A DNA stretch of 64,000 nucleotides from Microbacterium sp. CBA3102 (GCF_007954505.1 NZ_CP042412.1:3100001-3164000), one strand, 5' to 3'. Positions 16,831-25,829 are shown, numbered from the stretch's first letter. Notes: generated by a model from the letters alone, not told the origin. Made by a program: numbers and translations.

Positions 16831-18069
16831 ATGACCAAGCGCATCGTCGTCACCGGCATCGGCGCCACCTCCGCCATCGGCGGAACGGCCCCGGAGAACT
16901 GGACGAACCTGCTGGCCGGCATGTCCGGCACCCGCACGCTCGAACACGACTGGGTCCAGCAGTACGAGCTGCCCGTCACCTTCGCCGCCGAGGCGATCGT
17001 CCGCCCGGAAGAGGTTCTCCCCCGCCATGAGGCGAAGCGCCTCGACCCGTCCTCGCAGTTCGCCCTGATCGCAGCACGCGAGGCGTGGGCGGATGCAGGC
17101 ACCCCCGAGGTCGCCCCCGAGCGCCTCGGTATCGACTTCGCCACCGGCATCGGCGGACTCTGGACTCTCCTCGACGCCTGGGACACGCTGCGCGAGAAGG
17201 GCCCCCGTCGGGTCATGCCGCTCACGGTCCCGATGCTCATGCCCAATGCGGCCGCCGGCAACCTCTCCCTGCAGTTCGAGGCCCGCGCCTACGCGCAGAC
17301 CGTCGTCAGCGCGTGCGCCTCGAGCACCGAATCGATCATCCACGCGTACCACCATCTGCAGGACGGTCTCGCCGACGTCGTGATCGCCGGTGGTACCGAG
17401 TCCGCGATCCACCCGATCACGATGGCTTCCTTCGCTTCGGCGCAGGCGCTGTCGCGTCGGAACGACGACCCGGCCCACGCTTCCCGCCCCGGCGCGATCG
17501 ACCGTGACGGCTTCGTCATGGGCGAGGGCGCCGCCGCGCTGATCCTCGAGACAGAAGAGCACGCCAAGGCTCGCGGCGCCAAGATCTACGGCTACGTTCT
17601 GGGCGGCGGAGTCACCGCCGACGCGTACCACATCACCGGCAACGACCCCGAGGGCAACGGCGCGGCCCGTGCCGTCACGCAGGCGCTCGAAGAGGCCGGC
17701 ATCACCGCTGATCAGGTCACGCACATCAACGCGCACGCGACGTCCACCCCGGTCGGCGACCCCAACGAGTACGTCGCGCTCAAGAAGGTCTTCGGAGACC
17801 GGATCGATGAGATCCCCGTCTCCGCCACGAAGGCCTCCACGGGACACCTGCTCGGCGGCACCGGCGCACTGGAGGCCATCTTCTCGATCCTCGCGCTCCG
17901 TGACCGTGTCGCACCCCCGACGATCAACATGACCGAGCCGGACCCCGCCGTGCCGTTCCGCCTCTCGGGCGCACCCACGGCGCTCGGCGACGGTCCGCAG
18001 ATCGCCATCAGCAACTCGTTCGGCTTCGGCGGACACAACGCGGTCCTCGTGGTCGCCAGCGCCGACTGA
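16831..18069 (+). CDS. fabF: 3-oxoacyl-ACP synthase II
   Basis: The 412-residue enzyme elongates acyl-ACP with malonyl-ACP. It begins MTKRIVVTGIGATSAIGG. The active-site Cys is in VSACASSTES (Cys about 162), the first catalytic His is in NAHATSTPVGD and the second in KASTGHLLGGTGALEA. The start ATG has a weak AAGGA site. It is the last gene of the operon, followed by a strong terminator. Confidence 0.95.
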   Translation: MTKRIVVTGIGATSAIGGTAPENWTNLLAGMSGTRTLEHDWVQQYELPVTFAAEAIVRPEEVLPRHEAKRLDPSSQFALIAAREAWADAGTPEVAPERLGIDFATGIGGLWTLLDAWDTLREKGPRRVMPLTVPMLMPNAAAGNLSLQFEARAYAQTVVSACASSTESIIHAYHHLQDGLADVVIAGGTESAIHPITMASFASAQALSRRNDDPAHASRPGAIDRDGFVMGEGAAALILETEEHAKARGAKIYGYVLGGGVTADAYHITGNDPEGNGAARAVTQALEEAGITADQVTHINAHATSTPVGDPNEYVALKKVFGDRIDEIPVSATKASTGHLLGGTGALEAIFSILALRDRVAPPTINMTEPDPAVPFRLSGAPTALGDGPQIAISNSFGFGGHNAVLVVASAD

Positions 18070-18083
18070 CGCCACCGTGCAGC

Positions 18084-18117
18084 GAGAGGCCCTCCGGGAT
18101 TCCGGAGGGCCTCTCTT
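18084..18117 (+). terminator. Terminator of the fab operon
   Basis: GAGAGGCCCTCCGG (18084-18097) and CCGGAGGGCCTCTC (18102-18115) form a perfect 14-bp stem with a 4-nt loop, followed by TT only. It lies 14 nt after the fabF stop and ends the aceE-fab gene block. Confidence 0.85.
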
Positions 18118-18265
18118 CGCATATGCATGAGAATCCGACGGATGTCTGGCCTCCTCCTGGCGCTCGGTCATGCAGGCGTGCGCGGATCATGCACGTGTCG
18201 AGCGCACTTCGGCCCGGAAGACTCGGGACGGATCCGGGAAGAGCCCGGACGGATGTGGATGCCGC

Positions 18266-18931
18266 TCAGGCTGGGCGCAGTGTTCCGAGTCGCCGCGAAC
18301 GAGCCTCACGCCATCGGGTGAGATACGGGAGGAAGACCCCGATCAACGGGCCGACCCCGAACGCGAAAAGCACCGTACCGACGCCCACAGGGCCTCCGAG
18401 GATGAAGCCGATCACCAGGACGCTGCCCTCGATCAGGGTGCGCACCACCCAGACGGCCCATCCGGTGCGCCGAACCAAACCGGTCATCAGCCCATCACGC
18501 GGACCGGGACCGAAGTCCGCGGCGATGTAGAGGCCGGTCGCGAAGGCCAACAGCACCAGCCCGAAGACGAACATCGGAGCCCCGATCCAGACGGACGGAG
18601 GCTGCGGGATCAGGAGCAGCGCGAGATCAGCGCTCGGCCCGACCAGGAGCGCGTTCAACACGGTTCCGAGGCCCACACGCTGACGTAGCGGGATCCACAG
18701 CAACAGGACGACGACCGAGACGATCACGGTCATGGCGCCGTAACCGACACCCGTCTGGCCGGCCAGTCCGAGCGCTAGGACGTCCCACGGCGCCACCCCG
18801 ATGCCGCCGCGCACCATGAACCCGAGCGCGACGCCGTAGAGGAACAGGCCGAACACGAGCTGCAGGAGACGCTCGACGAGGTCCCTGCGGGAGGAGGCCT
18901 GGATGGGGAGCAGCACGGCACGGAGGAGCAT
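18266..18931 (-). CDS. YczE/YitT-family membrane protein
   Basis: The 221-residue protein starts MLLRAVLLPIQASSRRDLVE and has about five hydrophobic membrane segments, with the family signature regions FMVRGGIGVAPWDVLALGL and FGPGPRDGLMTGL. Members of this family (DUF161/YczE) are often encoded opposite a MocR-type regulator, as here, and are thought to export or import a small molecule related to that regulator's ligand. The substrate is unknown. The frame extends upstream into the regulator promoter region, but the ATG at 18931 is the family start. Confidence 0.8.
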   Translation of the reverse strand: MLLRAVLLPIQASSRRDLVERLLQLVFGLFLYGVALGFMVRGGIGVAPWDVLALGLAGQTGVGYGAMTVIVSVVVLLLWIPLRQRVGLGTVLNALLVGPSADLALLLIPQPPSVWIGAPMFVFGLVLLAFATGLYIAADFGPGPRDGLMTGLVRRTGWAVWVVRTLIEGSVLVIGFILGGPVGVGTVLFAFGVGPLIGVFLPYLTRWREARSRRLGTLRPA

Positions 18932-18968
18932 GATTCCACTCTGGCTCCCGCATATAGCGCGATGCCGA

Positions 18969-19024
18969 GGCCACTGGCGACAAGTGGCCTGCCGATACGA
19001 GTCCAGTTTGCGCCATGCTGGACT
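18969..19024. promoter_or_regulatory. Two palindromes between YczE and MocR genes
   Basis: The 94-nt divergent gap holds two perfect inverted repeats: GGCCACT-7 nt-AGTGGCC (18969-18989) and AGTCCAG-11 nt-CTGGACT (19000-19024). They are likely operators for the MocR-type regulator, acting on both promoters. The second one reaches to 2 nt before the regulator ATG and covers a CATGCT -10-like box (19014-19019). Confidence 0.6.
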
Positions 19025-19025
19025 C

Positions 19026-20429
19026 ATGGGATCACGACTCGTCGAACAGCTCGGGGCGCACAACGTGGCCGGTGCCGCCGCGAGCGTGCTGGCCGATCGC
19101 ATCCGCGCCTTGGTCCTCGACGGCCGGTTGACCGTCGGCGAACGCCTGCCCAGCGAACGCGCCCTCGCGCGGGAGCTGCGTCGGTCTCGCTCGACCATCA
19201 CCCGCGCCTACGGCCTGCTGGAGGATGACGGCTACGTCACCCGGCTGCACGGGGGCAGCACGCGCGTCGCCCTCCCCCACGATCACGCAGCCCCCGGCCT
19301 CGACGCTGACGACACGGCCATCGACCTCTCCATCGCCTCCATGGACTCCACCCCCGGGCTGTACGACGCCACCGTGCGGTCGCTCCCGCGGCTGGCCGCA
19401 CTGCGCGGCACGAGCGGGTACTCGCTGCAAGGACTGCCGGAACTCCGAGACGCGGTCGCGCAGCGGTTCCGTGAGCGCGGAGCCCCGACATCGGCGGAGG
19501 AGATCATCATCACCTCCGGGGCGCTCAACGCGGTCAACCTGATCCTCACGGCGATCGGCCGACGGGGCGAGAGAGCGCTCGTCGAGCAACCGACCTTCCC
19601 CCACGCGCTCGAGGCTCTGCACCGCCACGGGTACCGACTGGTCCCCACCCCGGTCGACGTGGAGGGGTGGGATACACGGCACCTCAACGAGACGCTGCTC
19701 AACGCGCGTCCTCACGTCGCCTATCTGATCCCCGACTTCCACAACCCGACCGGGGCCACCCTGCCGGACGAGGACCGCCAGCGGATCGTGACGACCTCGC
19801 GCAACGTGGGCACGCATCTGATCGTCGACGAGACGACCACGGAGTTGGACATCGACCGAGGGTGGTCGCCCACGCCGATGGCCGCCAGCGGACCCAACGT
19901 CATCACCGTCGGATCGATGTCCAAGATCGCCTGGGGAGGAATGCGGATCGGGTGGATCCGTGCCGAACGCTCCGTCGTCGCGCGGCTGCTCGCGGTACGG
20001 CCTTCCTTCGAACTCGGTACCGCACTGCTGGAGCAGTGCATCGCGATCGAGCTGCTCACGGAGATGCCCGCCCTCACCTCGCACGTGGGCCGACGTCTGC
20101 GCGCAGGTCGCGCTGCCGTCGAAGCCGTCGTCGCCGGGATCCCCGGCTGGCACATGCCTCGCACGCCGGGTGGGCTCTCAGCCTGGGTCGACATCGGCGG
20201 TCCGCTCTCCACCGCGCTGTCACTGGCCGCGCGTGAACGGCAGCTCATCCTGCCGCCGGGCCCTCGTTTCACCACCGGTGGCGTCCTGGAACGACGGTTG
20301 CGTCTGCCCATCGCCCTGCCGCCCGACCGCACCGCGGAGGCGATGACGCGGTTGGCCCTGGCCTGGGAAGACGTGCGCAAGGGCACCGCATCCCGTGCCG
20401 ACGAACTCGAGCACGCCGCCGTGATCTGA
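19026..20429 (+). CDS. MocR-type GntR/aminotransferase regulator
   Basis: The 467-residue protein has an N-terminal GntR winged helix (ALVLDGRLTVGERLPSERAL followed by ARELRRSRSTITRAYGLLED, about residues 25-75) and a C-terminal class I aminotransferase-like domain. The PLP-binding part includes IPDFHNPTGATLP and the Lys in SMSKIAWGGMRIGW. MocR proteins sense PLP or amino-compound derivatives and control a neighbouring transporter, here the YczE-family gene. The ligand is not evident. The ATG lies inside the promoter palindrome. A terminator-like hairpin follows 10 nt after the stop. Confidence 0.88.
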   Translation: MGSRLVEQLGAHNVAGAAASVLADRIRALVLDGRLTVGERLPSERALARELRRSRSTITRAYGLLEDDGYVTRLHGGSTRVALPHDHAAPGLDADDTAIDLSIASMDSTPGLYDATVRSLPRLAALRGTSGYSLQGLPELRDAVAQRFRERGAPTSAEEIIITSGALNAVNLILTAIGRRGERALVEQPTFPHALEALHRHGYRLVPTPVDVEGWDTRHLNETLLNARPHVAYLIPDFHNPTGATLPDEDRQRIVTTSRNVGTHLIVDETTTELDIDRGWSPTPMAASGPNVITVGSMSKIAWGGMRIGWIRAERSVVARLLAVRPSFELGTALLEQCIAIELLTEMPALTSHVGRRLRAGRAAVEAVVAGIPGWHMPRTPGGLSAWVDIGGPLSTALSLAARERQLILPPGPRFTTGGVLERRLRLPIALPPDRTAEAMTRLALAWEDVRKGTASRADELEHAAVI

Positions 20430-20439
20430 TCCGGACGAC

Positions 20440-20473
20440 GAGGACCCCGCCTCGTCCCCGGGGCGGGGTCCTC
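20440..20473 (+). terminator. Terminator after the MocR gene
   Basis: GAGGACCCCGCC (20440-20451) pairs perfectly with GGCGGGGTCCTC (20462-20473) across a 10-nt loop. The stem can extend with one mismatch (ACGAC/ATCGT). No T-run follows. DUF3145 ends 95 nt further on in the opposite direction, so it may serve both strands. Confidence 0.7.
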
Positions 20474-20568
20474 ATCGTGCGGGGTGGGGATACGTCTTCT
20501 CAGCGTCCGGGATGATTCACCGGCATCCGATACTCACGCCTCCCCGCTCCCGGTCTCTGGAGTCGGGA

Positions 20569-21072
20569 CTACCCGACCTTGTGGAGCCAGACGACCCTGG
20601 CGTCGTCGCTGGCGTGCCTGAAGGGCTCGAGCTCCTCGTCCCACGCGGACCCGAGGGCGATGTCGAGTTCGCGCTGCAGTTCCACCGCGCTGCCCGCGGC
20701 GATCTCCATCGCGTAGCGGATCCGGTCTTCACCGATGACGATGTTCCCGGCCGCATCGGTCTGTGCGTAGTGGATGCCGAGGTCGGGAGTGTGCAACCAG
20801 CGTCCGCCGTCGCTGCGCGGTGTCGGGTCCTCGGTGACCTCGAAGCGGAGGTGCTCCCAACCGCGGATCGAGGTGGCGAGGGCAGCTCCGGTCCCGACCG
20901 GACCGTCCCAGTAGAACTCGGCGCGTCGCGCGCCGTTCAGCACGGGCTGCTCGGTCCAATCGAAGTTCACTGCACGCCCGATAGCGCGACCCACCGCCCA
21001 TTCGAGGTGCGGGCAGAGCGCGCGAGGCGCAGAGTGGATGAACACCACTCCGCGTGCGTAAGCCGTCGCCAT
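20569..21072 (-). CDS. DUF3145 family protein
   Basis: The 167-residue protein matches the actinobacterial DUF3145 family in start (MATAYARGVVFIHSAPRALC) and in the later block NFDWTEQPVLNGARRAEFYW and GWEHLRFEVTEDPTP. The function of the family is not established. It is widespread in actinobacteria and often lies near lipid metabolism genes. It has no membrane segment or catalytic motif. A GGAGAG site precedes the ATG. A terminator of the upstream gene separates it from the dioxygenase-like gene. Confidence 0.85.
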   Translation of the reverse strand: MATAYARGVVFIHSAPRALCPHLEWAVGRAIGRAVNFDWTEQPVLNGARRAEFYWDGPVGTGAALATSIRGWEHLRFEVTEDPTPRSDGGRWLHTPDLGIHYAQTDAAGNIVIGEDRIRYAMEIAAGSAVELQRELDIALGSAWDEELEPFRHASDDARVVWLHKVG

Positions 21073-21193
21073 GATCTCTCCGTTTCATCAGGTGCGTCTT
21101 CCCCAACGACCTGAACCACGAAGTGGCGAGAATATGCGGTTGTGCGCCCATTCTCGCCGAGTTCGCCCGAAATCACAAGCATGTCATTCATAA

Positions 21194-21226
21194 CGAAGGC
21201 CCCGGTCACCGGGACCGGGGCCTTCG
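21194..21226 (-). terminator. Terminator of the dioxygenase-like gene
   Basis: CGAAGGCCCCGGTC and GACCGGGGCCTTCG form a perfect 14-bp stem with a 5-nt loop, 30 nt after the stop of the leftward gene. There is no long T-run, as is common in this genome. Confidence 0.75.
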
Positions 21227-21255
21227 GACCGCAGTCGGTCCGGAGTCTGACGAGA

Positions 21256-22029
21256 TCAGGCCTCGCTCATGGCCTGCTTCACCTGCTGGCCCTTCGCGGC
21301 ATAGTAGGCCGCGCGAGCGGCGTCCTTGCGAGCCTGCTCGGCGTACCCGAACTCGAGCGTCTCCTGGTCGACCTCGTAGTTGGGCACGTCGTCGGTGCCG
21401 TGGTACTTCTCGATGTAGGCGTCGAGCTCGGGGCCCGAGGTCCACGACGTGATGAGGCAGTAGCGCGGCTCGGTGCCGTTGTGCGTCGCCGCGTGCCACA
21501 GGCGCTGCGTGTCGACGATGAGCTGCGCGCCGGCCGGGAGCGCGATGCGGTACTCGATGCTCGGGTCCGTGCGGTTCTCGCGCAGGACGAAGTAGCTGTC
21601 CTTGTCATCGGTCAGGTTGAAGAACCCGCGCACGACCCAGCCGGTGCCGTCGGGGTTCAGACGGTTGTTGTCGTCCTGGTGGAGGTTGTAGAGGCAGTCG
21701 CCGTACGGGGTCGGCTGCAGCTCGATGACGCGGCAGCGTCCGACGTTGGCGCCCGGCTCCTGCGCACGACGCGTCAGGTTCGGGGCCTTCTCGGTCTGCG
21801 AGTCGATCCAGACGCCGTCCTTGTCGGTGCGCGGCGGCTTGTGGTTCCAGAAACCGTTGCACTCGATGTCACCGAAAGCGCTCGCGAGCGGAGCGAAGCG
21901 GGTGTCACCCGACGACTTCCAGTCGTTGTACTCGATGTCGAGCCACTCCTTGGGGTCGAGCTCCTGGTTGTAGCTGTCGAGGACGACGAATCCCTTGTCC
22001 TCGAGGGCAGCGGACTTGATGTAACCCAT
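21256..22029 (-). CDS. Putative Fe(II)/2-oxoglutarate dioxygenase-like protein
   Basis: The 257-residue protein has features of a double-stranded beta-helix dioxygenase: the His-x-Asp in YNLHQDDNNRL (about residues 125-135), a distal His in TQRLWHAATHNG (about 178-189) and a following Arg in EPRYCLITSW, which could bind 2-oxoglutarate. The C-terminus is a charged helix. The exact substrate and family are not recognised. A DtxR/IdeR-type iron box lies 50-68 nt upstream, so expression may respond to iron. A strong hairpin ends the transcript. The ribosome site AAGGA is unusually far (13 nt) from the ATG. Confidence 0.6.
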   Translation of the reverse strand: MGYIKSAALEDKGFVVLDSYNQELDPKEWLDIEYNDWKSSGDTRFAPLASAFGDIECNGFWNHKPPRTDKDGVWIDSQTEKAPNLTRRAQEPGANVGRCRVIELQPTPYGDCLYNLHQDDNNRLNPDGTGWVVRGFFNLTDDKDSYFVLRENRTDPSIEYRIALPAGAQLIVDTQRLWHAATHNGTEPRYCLITSWTSGPELDAYIEKYHGTDDVPNYEVDQETLEFGYAEQARKDAARAAYYAAKGQQVKQAMSEA

Positions 22030-22078
22030 GATCGAGTCATGTTCCTTTCATCGGGGGCCAGCACGTTTTAACAGGCCC

Positions 22079-22097
22079 TGATAAGGCAAGCCTAACA
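22079..22097 (-). promoter_or_regulatory. DtxR/IdeR-type iron box
   Basis: On the minus strand the site reads TGTTAGGCTTGCCTTATCA. It keeps the TTAGG...GCCT core of the iron box (TWAGGTTAGSCTAACCTWA), with about 12 of 17 aligned positions matching by eye. It lies in the promoter region of the dioxygenase-like gene. Repression by an iron-loaded DtxR-type regulator is inferred. Confidence 0.6.
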
Positions 22098-22205
22098 GCG
22101 AAGCCTGCGCCCCCTTCGGAGGTCGGCCGTGCATAACCGAATAGACTGATCGGGGTGCCCGGCGAAGTCTCGGCACCCGTCGCTACGGGAGGACGAGACA
22201 CCAGC

Positions 22206-24209
22206 ATGAGCACCGCGACCAACGTCGAGGCGACAGCAGTCAACACGATCGAATGGCTCGCGGCGGACACGTCGACGATCGTGGTGCCGGTGTACCAGCG
22301 CCAGTACCGGTGGGACATCGGCGGCTGCGAACGGCTCCTCTCCGACATCCGTGCTGTCGCGCGCGAAGACGACGCACACCGCCACTTCCTCGGGTCGATC
22401 CTGTCCGCGCAGGACGGCGCATCGAGGGAGTCCGACCTCATCCTCATCGACGGACAGCAGCGCATCACGACGCTCATGCTTCTCGTGGCGGCCCTGCACC
22501 ATGCCATCCGCGACACCGACCCCGTGCTGGCGTCGTCGCTCGAACGCGTCCTGGTCCGCTCCGATGACCCAGGACGCACGAAGCTGCGCCCCCACGACGC
22601 CTGGGCCGAGCTCTACGAATCCGTCGTGCTCGACCGCCGCGACGACGCGGATCGCGAGTCGCGCTTCGACGACAACTACGCGTTCTTCCGCAGCCAGATC
22701 CACGTGGATGAGGTCCCCCTGATCTGGCGCGGGCTGCAGCGGCTCGAGCACGTGTCGATCACTCTCGGCGCCCGAGCGAACGCGCAGCAGATCTTCGAGA
22801 GCCTGAACTCGACCGGCGAGCCTCTGCGCGATCACGAGCTCATCCACAACTACATCCTGATGGGCCTCAGCCACGCGGAGCAGGTCGACGTCGAAGCCCG
22901 CTTCTGGGTGCCGATCGAGCACCACACGGGAGAGGCGATCGGCGCGTTCTGGCGGCACTACCTCGTCCTCGTGACGGGGCGTGAGGTCGCAGCGAACGGC
23001 GAGCACGGCGTGTACAGCGCCTTCCGGCAGTCCTTCCCCCGCGTCGACGTCGCGCATCTCCAGGCCGACGCCGAGGAGTGGCGACACCATGCAGAGATCT
23101 ACGGCGTCCTGCTCGACCCGACGCGCGAGCCGGATCCGGAGATCGCGCGGCAGCTGCGCCAGGTCACGACCTTCGGCCGCGCCTCCGCCCCGTTGGTGAT
23201 GAGCGCCTACAGCGACCACCTCCGCGGTCTCATCGACCGCGCCGAACTCATCGAGACCCTGGAGTGGCTTCAGGCGCTGTATCTCCGTCGGGCACTGGTC
23301 AACCTGCCGTCCGAACGTCTCATCGCTCGCCTCTGCCGCGCGCGCCGCGACGGCCGTGACGCGCTCGCACGCGCGTTCGCCCGCATCACTCCGTCGGACG
23401 AGCGAGTGAGCGCAGTTCTGAAGTACAGCGAACTCCCCCACCCCGCCTACGTCCTGGGGCGTGTGGAAGGCGTCGACGACCTCGATGCGTACGACATCGA
23501 GCACATCGTGCCGACCGTTCCGGGAGACGCCTGGTCCGGCGACGGTGAGCGCCCGTGGAGCGAATACACCGAGGATGAGCAGAACAGCCACCGGGCGCTC
23601 GCGCCGACCCTCGGCAATCTGACTCTTCTCGAGCAGCCGTTGGCGGAACGGGTGTTCGGTGCTTCCTTCCCGATCAAGCGCGTCGAGGCCTACGCCCGAA
23701 GTTCCGTGCCTGCGACGCGCGAGCTCGCTGAGATCCCCTCCTGGGGCACGGCGGCCATCACCCAGCGCACCGTCGCCCTCACCGCCGAGCTGATCCGCAT
23801 CTGGGCGCGCCCCGCCCTCCCGGAGATCGACGACGACGGACTCACACCGATCCTGGACGCCGTTCGGCGTCGCGGATGGCCCACCGGATGGGAGCGCGAG
23901 TTCGACTATGTCGAGTACCGCGGTGAGCGCTGGGAGGTCCCCGACGTCAAGTACCTGTTCAACCGGGTCTTCCGTCGCGCCTGGACCGACACGAGGGAGG
24001 CAGCCCTGGCTTATTGCGCGGCACACGGCGGACCGATCTACCGGGACATGGCGTGGAAGGGCCAGTGGGACCAGCTCGACGAGGGCCACTTCCTCTACAT
24101 GGGCTGGGATTCCAATTACATGATGACCGCTGTGCAGGGCGTGCTCGAGGAGTCGGGCATCGCCTCAGAGGTCTTCGTCAAGTACTCCTACATCGGGAAC
24201 GTGATGTGA
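22206..24209 (+). CDS. DUF262/DUF1524 protein (GmrSD/SspE-like nuclease)
   Basis: The 667-residue protein has an N-terminal DUF262 domain with PVYQRQYRWDI (about residues 28-38) and the ParB-like motif LIDGQQRITTLMLL (about 82-95). A DUF1524 HNH nuclease follows, with YDIEHIVPTVPG (about 430-441) and LAPTLGNLTLL. About 120 C-terminal residues form a further domain (DYVEYRGERWEVPDVKYLFN). GmrSD type IV restriction enzymes and SspE-like phage defence proteins share this build, so a role in restricting foreign DNA is plausible. I use the ATG at 22206. A GTG at 22155, 7 nt after a TAGACT box, is an alternative start. Confidence 0.82.
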   Translation: MSTATNVEATAVNTIEWLAADTSTIVVPVYQRQYRWDIGGCERLLSDIRAVAREDDAHRHFLGSILSAQDGASRESDLILIDGQQRITTLMLLVAALHHAIRDTDPVLASSLERVLVRSDDPGRTKLRPHDAWAELYESVVLDRRDDADRESRFDDNYAFFRSQIHVDEVPLIWRGLQRLEHVSITLGARANAQQIFESLNSTGEPLRDHELIHNYILMGLSHAEQVDVEARFWVPIEHHTGEAIGAFWRHYLVLVTGREVAANGEHGVYSAFRQSFPRVDVAHLQADAEEWRHHAEIYGVLLDPTREPDPEIARQLRQVTTFGRASAPLVMSAYSDHLRGLIDRAELIETLEWLQALYLRRALVNLPSERLIARLCRARRDGRDALARAFARITPSDERVSAVLKYSELPHPAYVLGRVEGVDDLDAYDIEHIVPTVPGDAWSGDGERPWSEYTEDEQNSHRALAPTLGNLTLLEQPLAERVFGASFPIKRVEAYARSSVPATRELAEIPSWGTAAITQRTVALTAELIRIWARPALPEIDDDGLTPILDAVRRRGWPTGWEREFDYVEYRGERWEVPDVKYLFNRVFRRAWTDTREAALAYCAAHGGPIYRDMAWKGQWDQLDEGHFLYMGWDSNYMMTAVQGVLEESGIASEVFVKYSYIGNVM

Positions 24210-24211
24210 CC

Positions 24212-25459
24212 ATGAGCACCACCGTCCGCCAGCTGCTCGACCTCACCGTCGAGGACCACACCCTCACCGTCCCCCTGGTCTGGGACGACGCCTCCGACCC
24301 CCGTACGATCGAGGTGTTCGCCCGTGTGGTCTCCCGCGCCGGCGGGGAGTCGCTCCCGTATCTGGTCTTCCTCCAGGGCGGTCCGGGCCACGAGGCGCCG
24401 CGTCCGTTCCACTCCTCGACCGCGCCCGCGTGGCTCGACGGCGCACTCGCGCACTATCGGGTGGTGCTCCTCGACCAGCGGGGTACCGGGCGCTCGACTC
24501 CGGTCGGAGATCACGACCTGGAGCGCGGTACGGACGCCGTGGCCGAGCACCTCACCCATCTGCGTGCGGACGCGATCGTGCGCGACTGCGAGGCCGTGCG
24601 CGAGCATCTGGGTGCCACCACCTGGAGCGTGCTCGGACAGTCGTTCGGCGGCTTCACCACCCTCGCGTATCTCTCCACCGACGCCTCTTCGCTCGACGAC
24701 GTGTTCATCACCGGTGGCCTCAGCGCCGTCGGGCGCCACCCGGACGACGTGTATGCGCTCTGCTACGACAAGATGCGCGACGCCTCGGAGCGCTACTACC
24801 GCCGCTTCCCCGAGCATCGCGACGTGATGCGGCGCCTCGTCGAACGTGCGGATGCCGGAGACATCGTCCTGCCCGACGGAGAAGTCGTCTCACGCTCGCG
24901 GCTGCGGTCGCTGGGATCCGCTCTCGGCACCGACGACGGCTGGCAGACGGTGTGGTCGATTCTGGAACGCGACCCGTCCTCCAACGCCTTCCGGTACGAC
25001 CTGATGCACGCGATGCCCTTCGACGGCCGCAACCCGCTCTACTTCGCCTTCCACGAGTCGAGCTACGCCGACGGACACGCCACGCGGTGGTCGGCTGAAC
25101 GCACCGAGCCCTCCGACTTCCGCGACGACCCGACGCTGTTCACGGGCGAGCACATCCGTCGCGAGTGGACCGAGACTGTGCCCGCTTTCCAGCCGTGGCG
25201 CGATGTCACCCTCGCGCTCGCGGAGCACGAGTGGCCGAGCATCTACGATGCAGACGCGATCGCCTCATCCGGAGCGACGGGCGCCGCCGCGGTCTACGTC
25301 AACGACGTCTACGTCCCGATGGAGTTCTCCCTCGAGACGGCACGCCTGCTTCCCGACGTCACGCTGTGGGTGACGAGCGAACACGAGCACAACGGACTCC
25401 GCTCCGGGCCGGTACTGTCGCGCCTGATCGACCTGGCCCACGGGCGCCGTCTGCGCTGA
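24212..25459 (+). CDS. Proline iminopeptidase-like alpha/beta hydrolase (S33)
   Basis: The 415-residue enzyme has the S33 oxyanion motif in FLQGGPGHEAPRP, the nucleophile elbow LGQSFGGF and a late His in TSEHEHNGLRSG. Such enzymes remove N-terminal proline or hydrolyse related peptides in the cytoplasm. It starts 2 nt after the stop of the DUF262 gene, so the two are probably co-transcribed. No functional link is known to me. No signal peptide is present. Confidence 0.85.
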   Translation: MSTTVRQLLDLTVEDHTLTVPLVWDDASDPRTIEVFARVVSRAGGESLPYLVFLQGGPGHEAPRPFHSSTAPAWLDGALAHYRVVLLDQRGTGRSTPVGDHDLERGTDAVAEHLTHLRADAIVRDCEAVREHLGATTWSVLGQSFGGFTTLAYLSTDASSLDDVFITGGLSAVGRHPDDVYALCYDKMRDASERYYRRFPEHRDVMRRLVERADAGDIVLPDGEVVSRSRLRSLGSALGTDDGWQTVWSILERDPSSNAFRYDLMHAMPFDGRNPLYFAFHESSYADGHATRWSAERTEPSDFRDDPTLFTGEHIRREWTETVPAFQPWRDVTLALAEHEWPSIYDADAIASSGATGAAAVYVNDVYVPMEFSLETARLLPDVTLWVTSEHEHNGLRSGPVLSRLIDLAHGRRLR

Positions 25460-25518
25460 GCGACTCCTCCCCCTCGGGGCGGATGCCCTCGTTCCCGCTG
25501 CCGTCTACCCTGGAGGGC

Positions 25519-25800
25519 ATGGAAGAGGGTGTGGGCGTACTCGTCACGGTCGGCGTGCTGCTGCTCCTGCTTTCCGCCGTGATCGTCGCCATCGCGTTCG
25601 GCTTCTCGCGGATACCGATCGAGAAGAAGTACGAATCCGGCGGAGGGGGCCTCGGCGGCGCGTTCGATGCCGTCTGGTCGCCGTCTGCGCATGAGGCGGG
25701 TATCGAGCGCGACCGTCAGACGCAGCGGACCGCCCCGGCCCCATCCCCGGGCGATCCTCCGGACACGATCGACGACGGCCGGATCCGGCTCGACATCTGA
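25519..25800 (+). CDS. Small single-pass membrane protein, function unknown
   Basis: The 93-residue protein has one membrane segment (about residues 6-29, VLVTVGVLLLLLSAVIVAIA) and then a polar tail rich in Gly, Pro and Asp. The ATG is preceded closely by GGAGGG and also by a TACCCT box 7 nt away. A bidirectional terminator follows. I recognise no family. Confidence 0.6.
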   Translation: MEEGVGVLVTVGVLLLLLSAVIVAIAFGFSRIPIEKKYESGGGGLGGAFDAVWSPSAHEAGIERDRQTQRTAPAPSPGDPPDTIDDGRIRLDI

Positions 25801-25829
25801 CGACCGGATCCGACGCACACGGCCGGGCA

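Noticed and set aside
22155..22205. GTG 22155 as the start of the DUF262 gene
   Set aside because: A TAGACT box lies 7 nt before it, but the 17 extra residues are not typical of the family and a GGAGG lies before ATG 22206. It remains possible and was not used.
22092..24089. A 665-residue minus-strand frame over the DUF262 gene
   Set aside because: It is antisense to a protein with clear DUF262 and HNH motifs.
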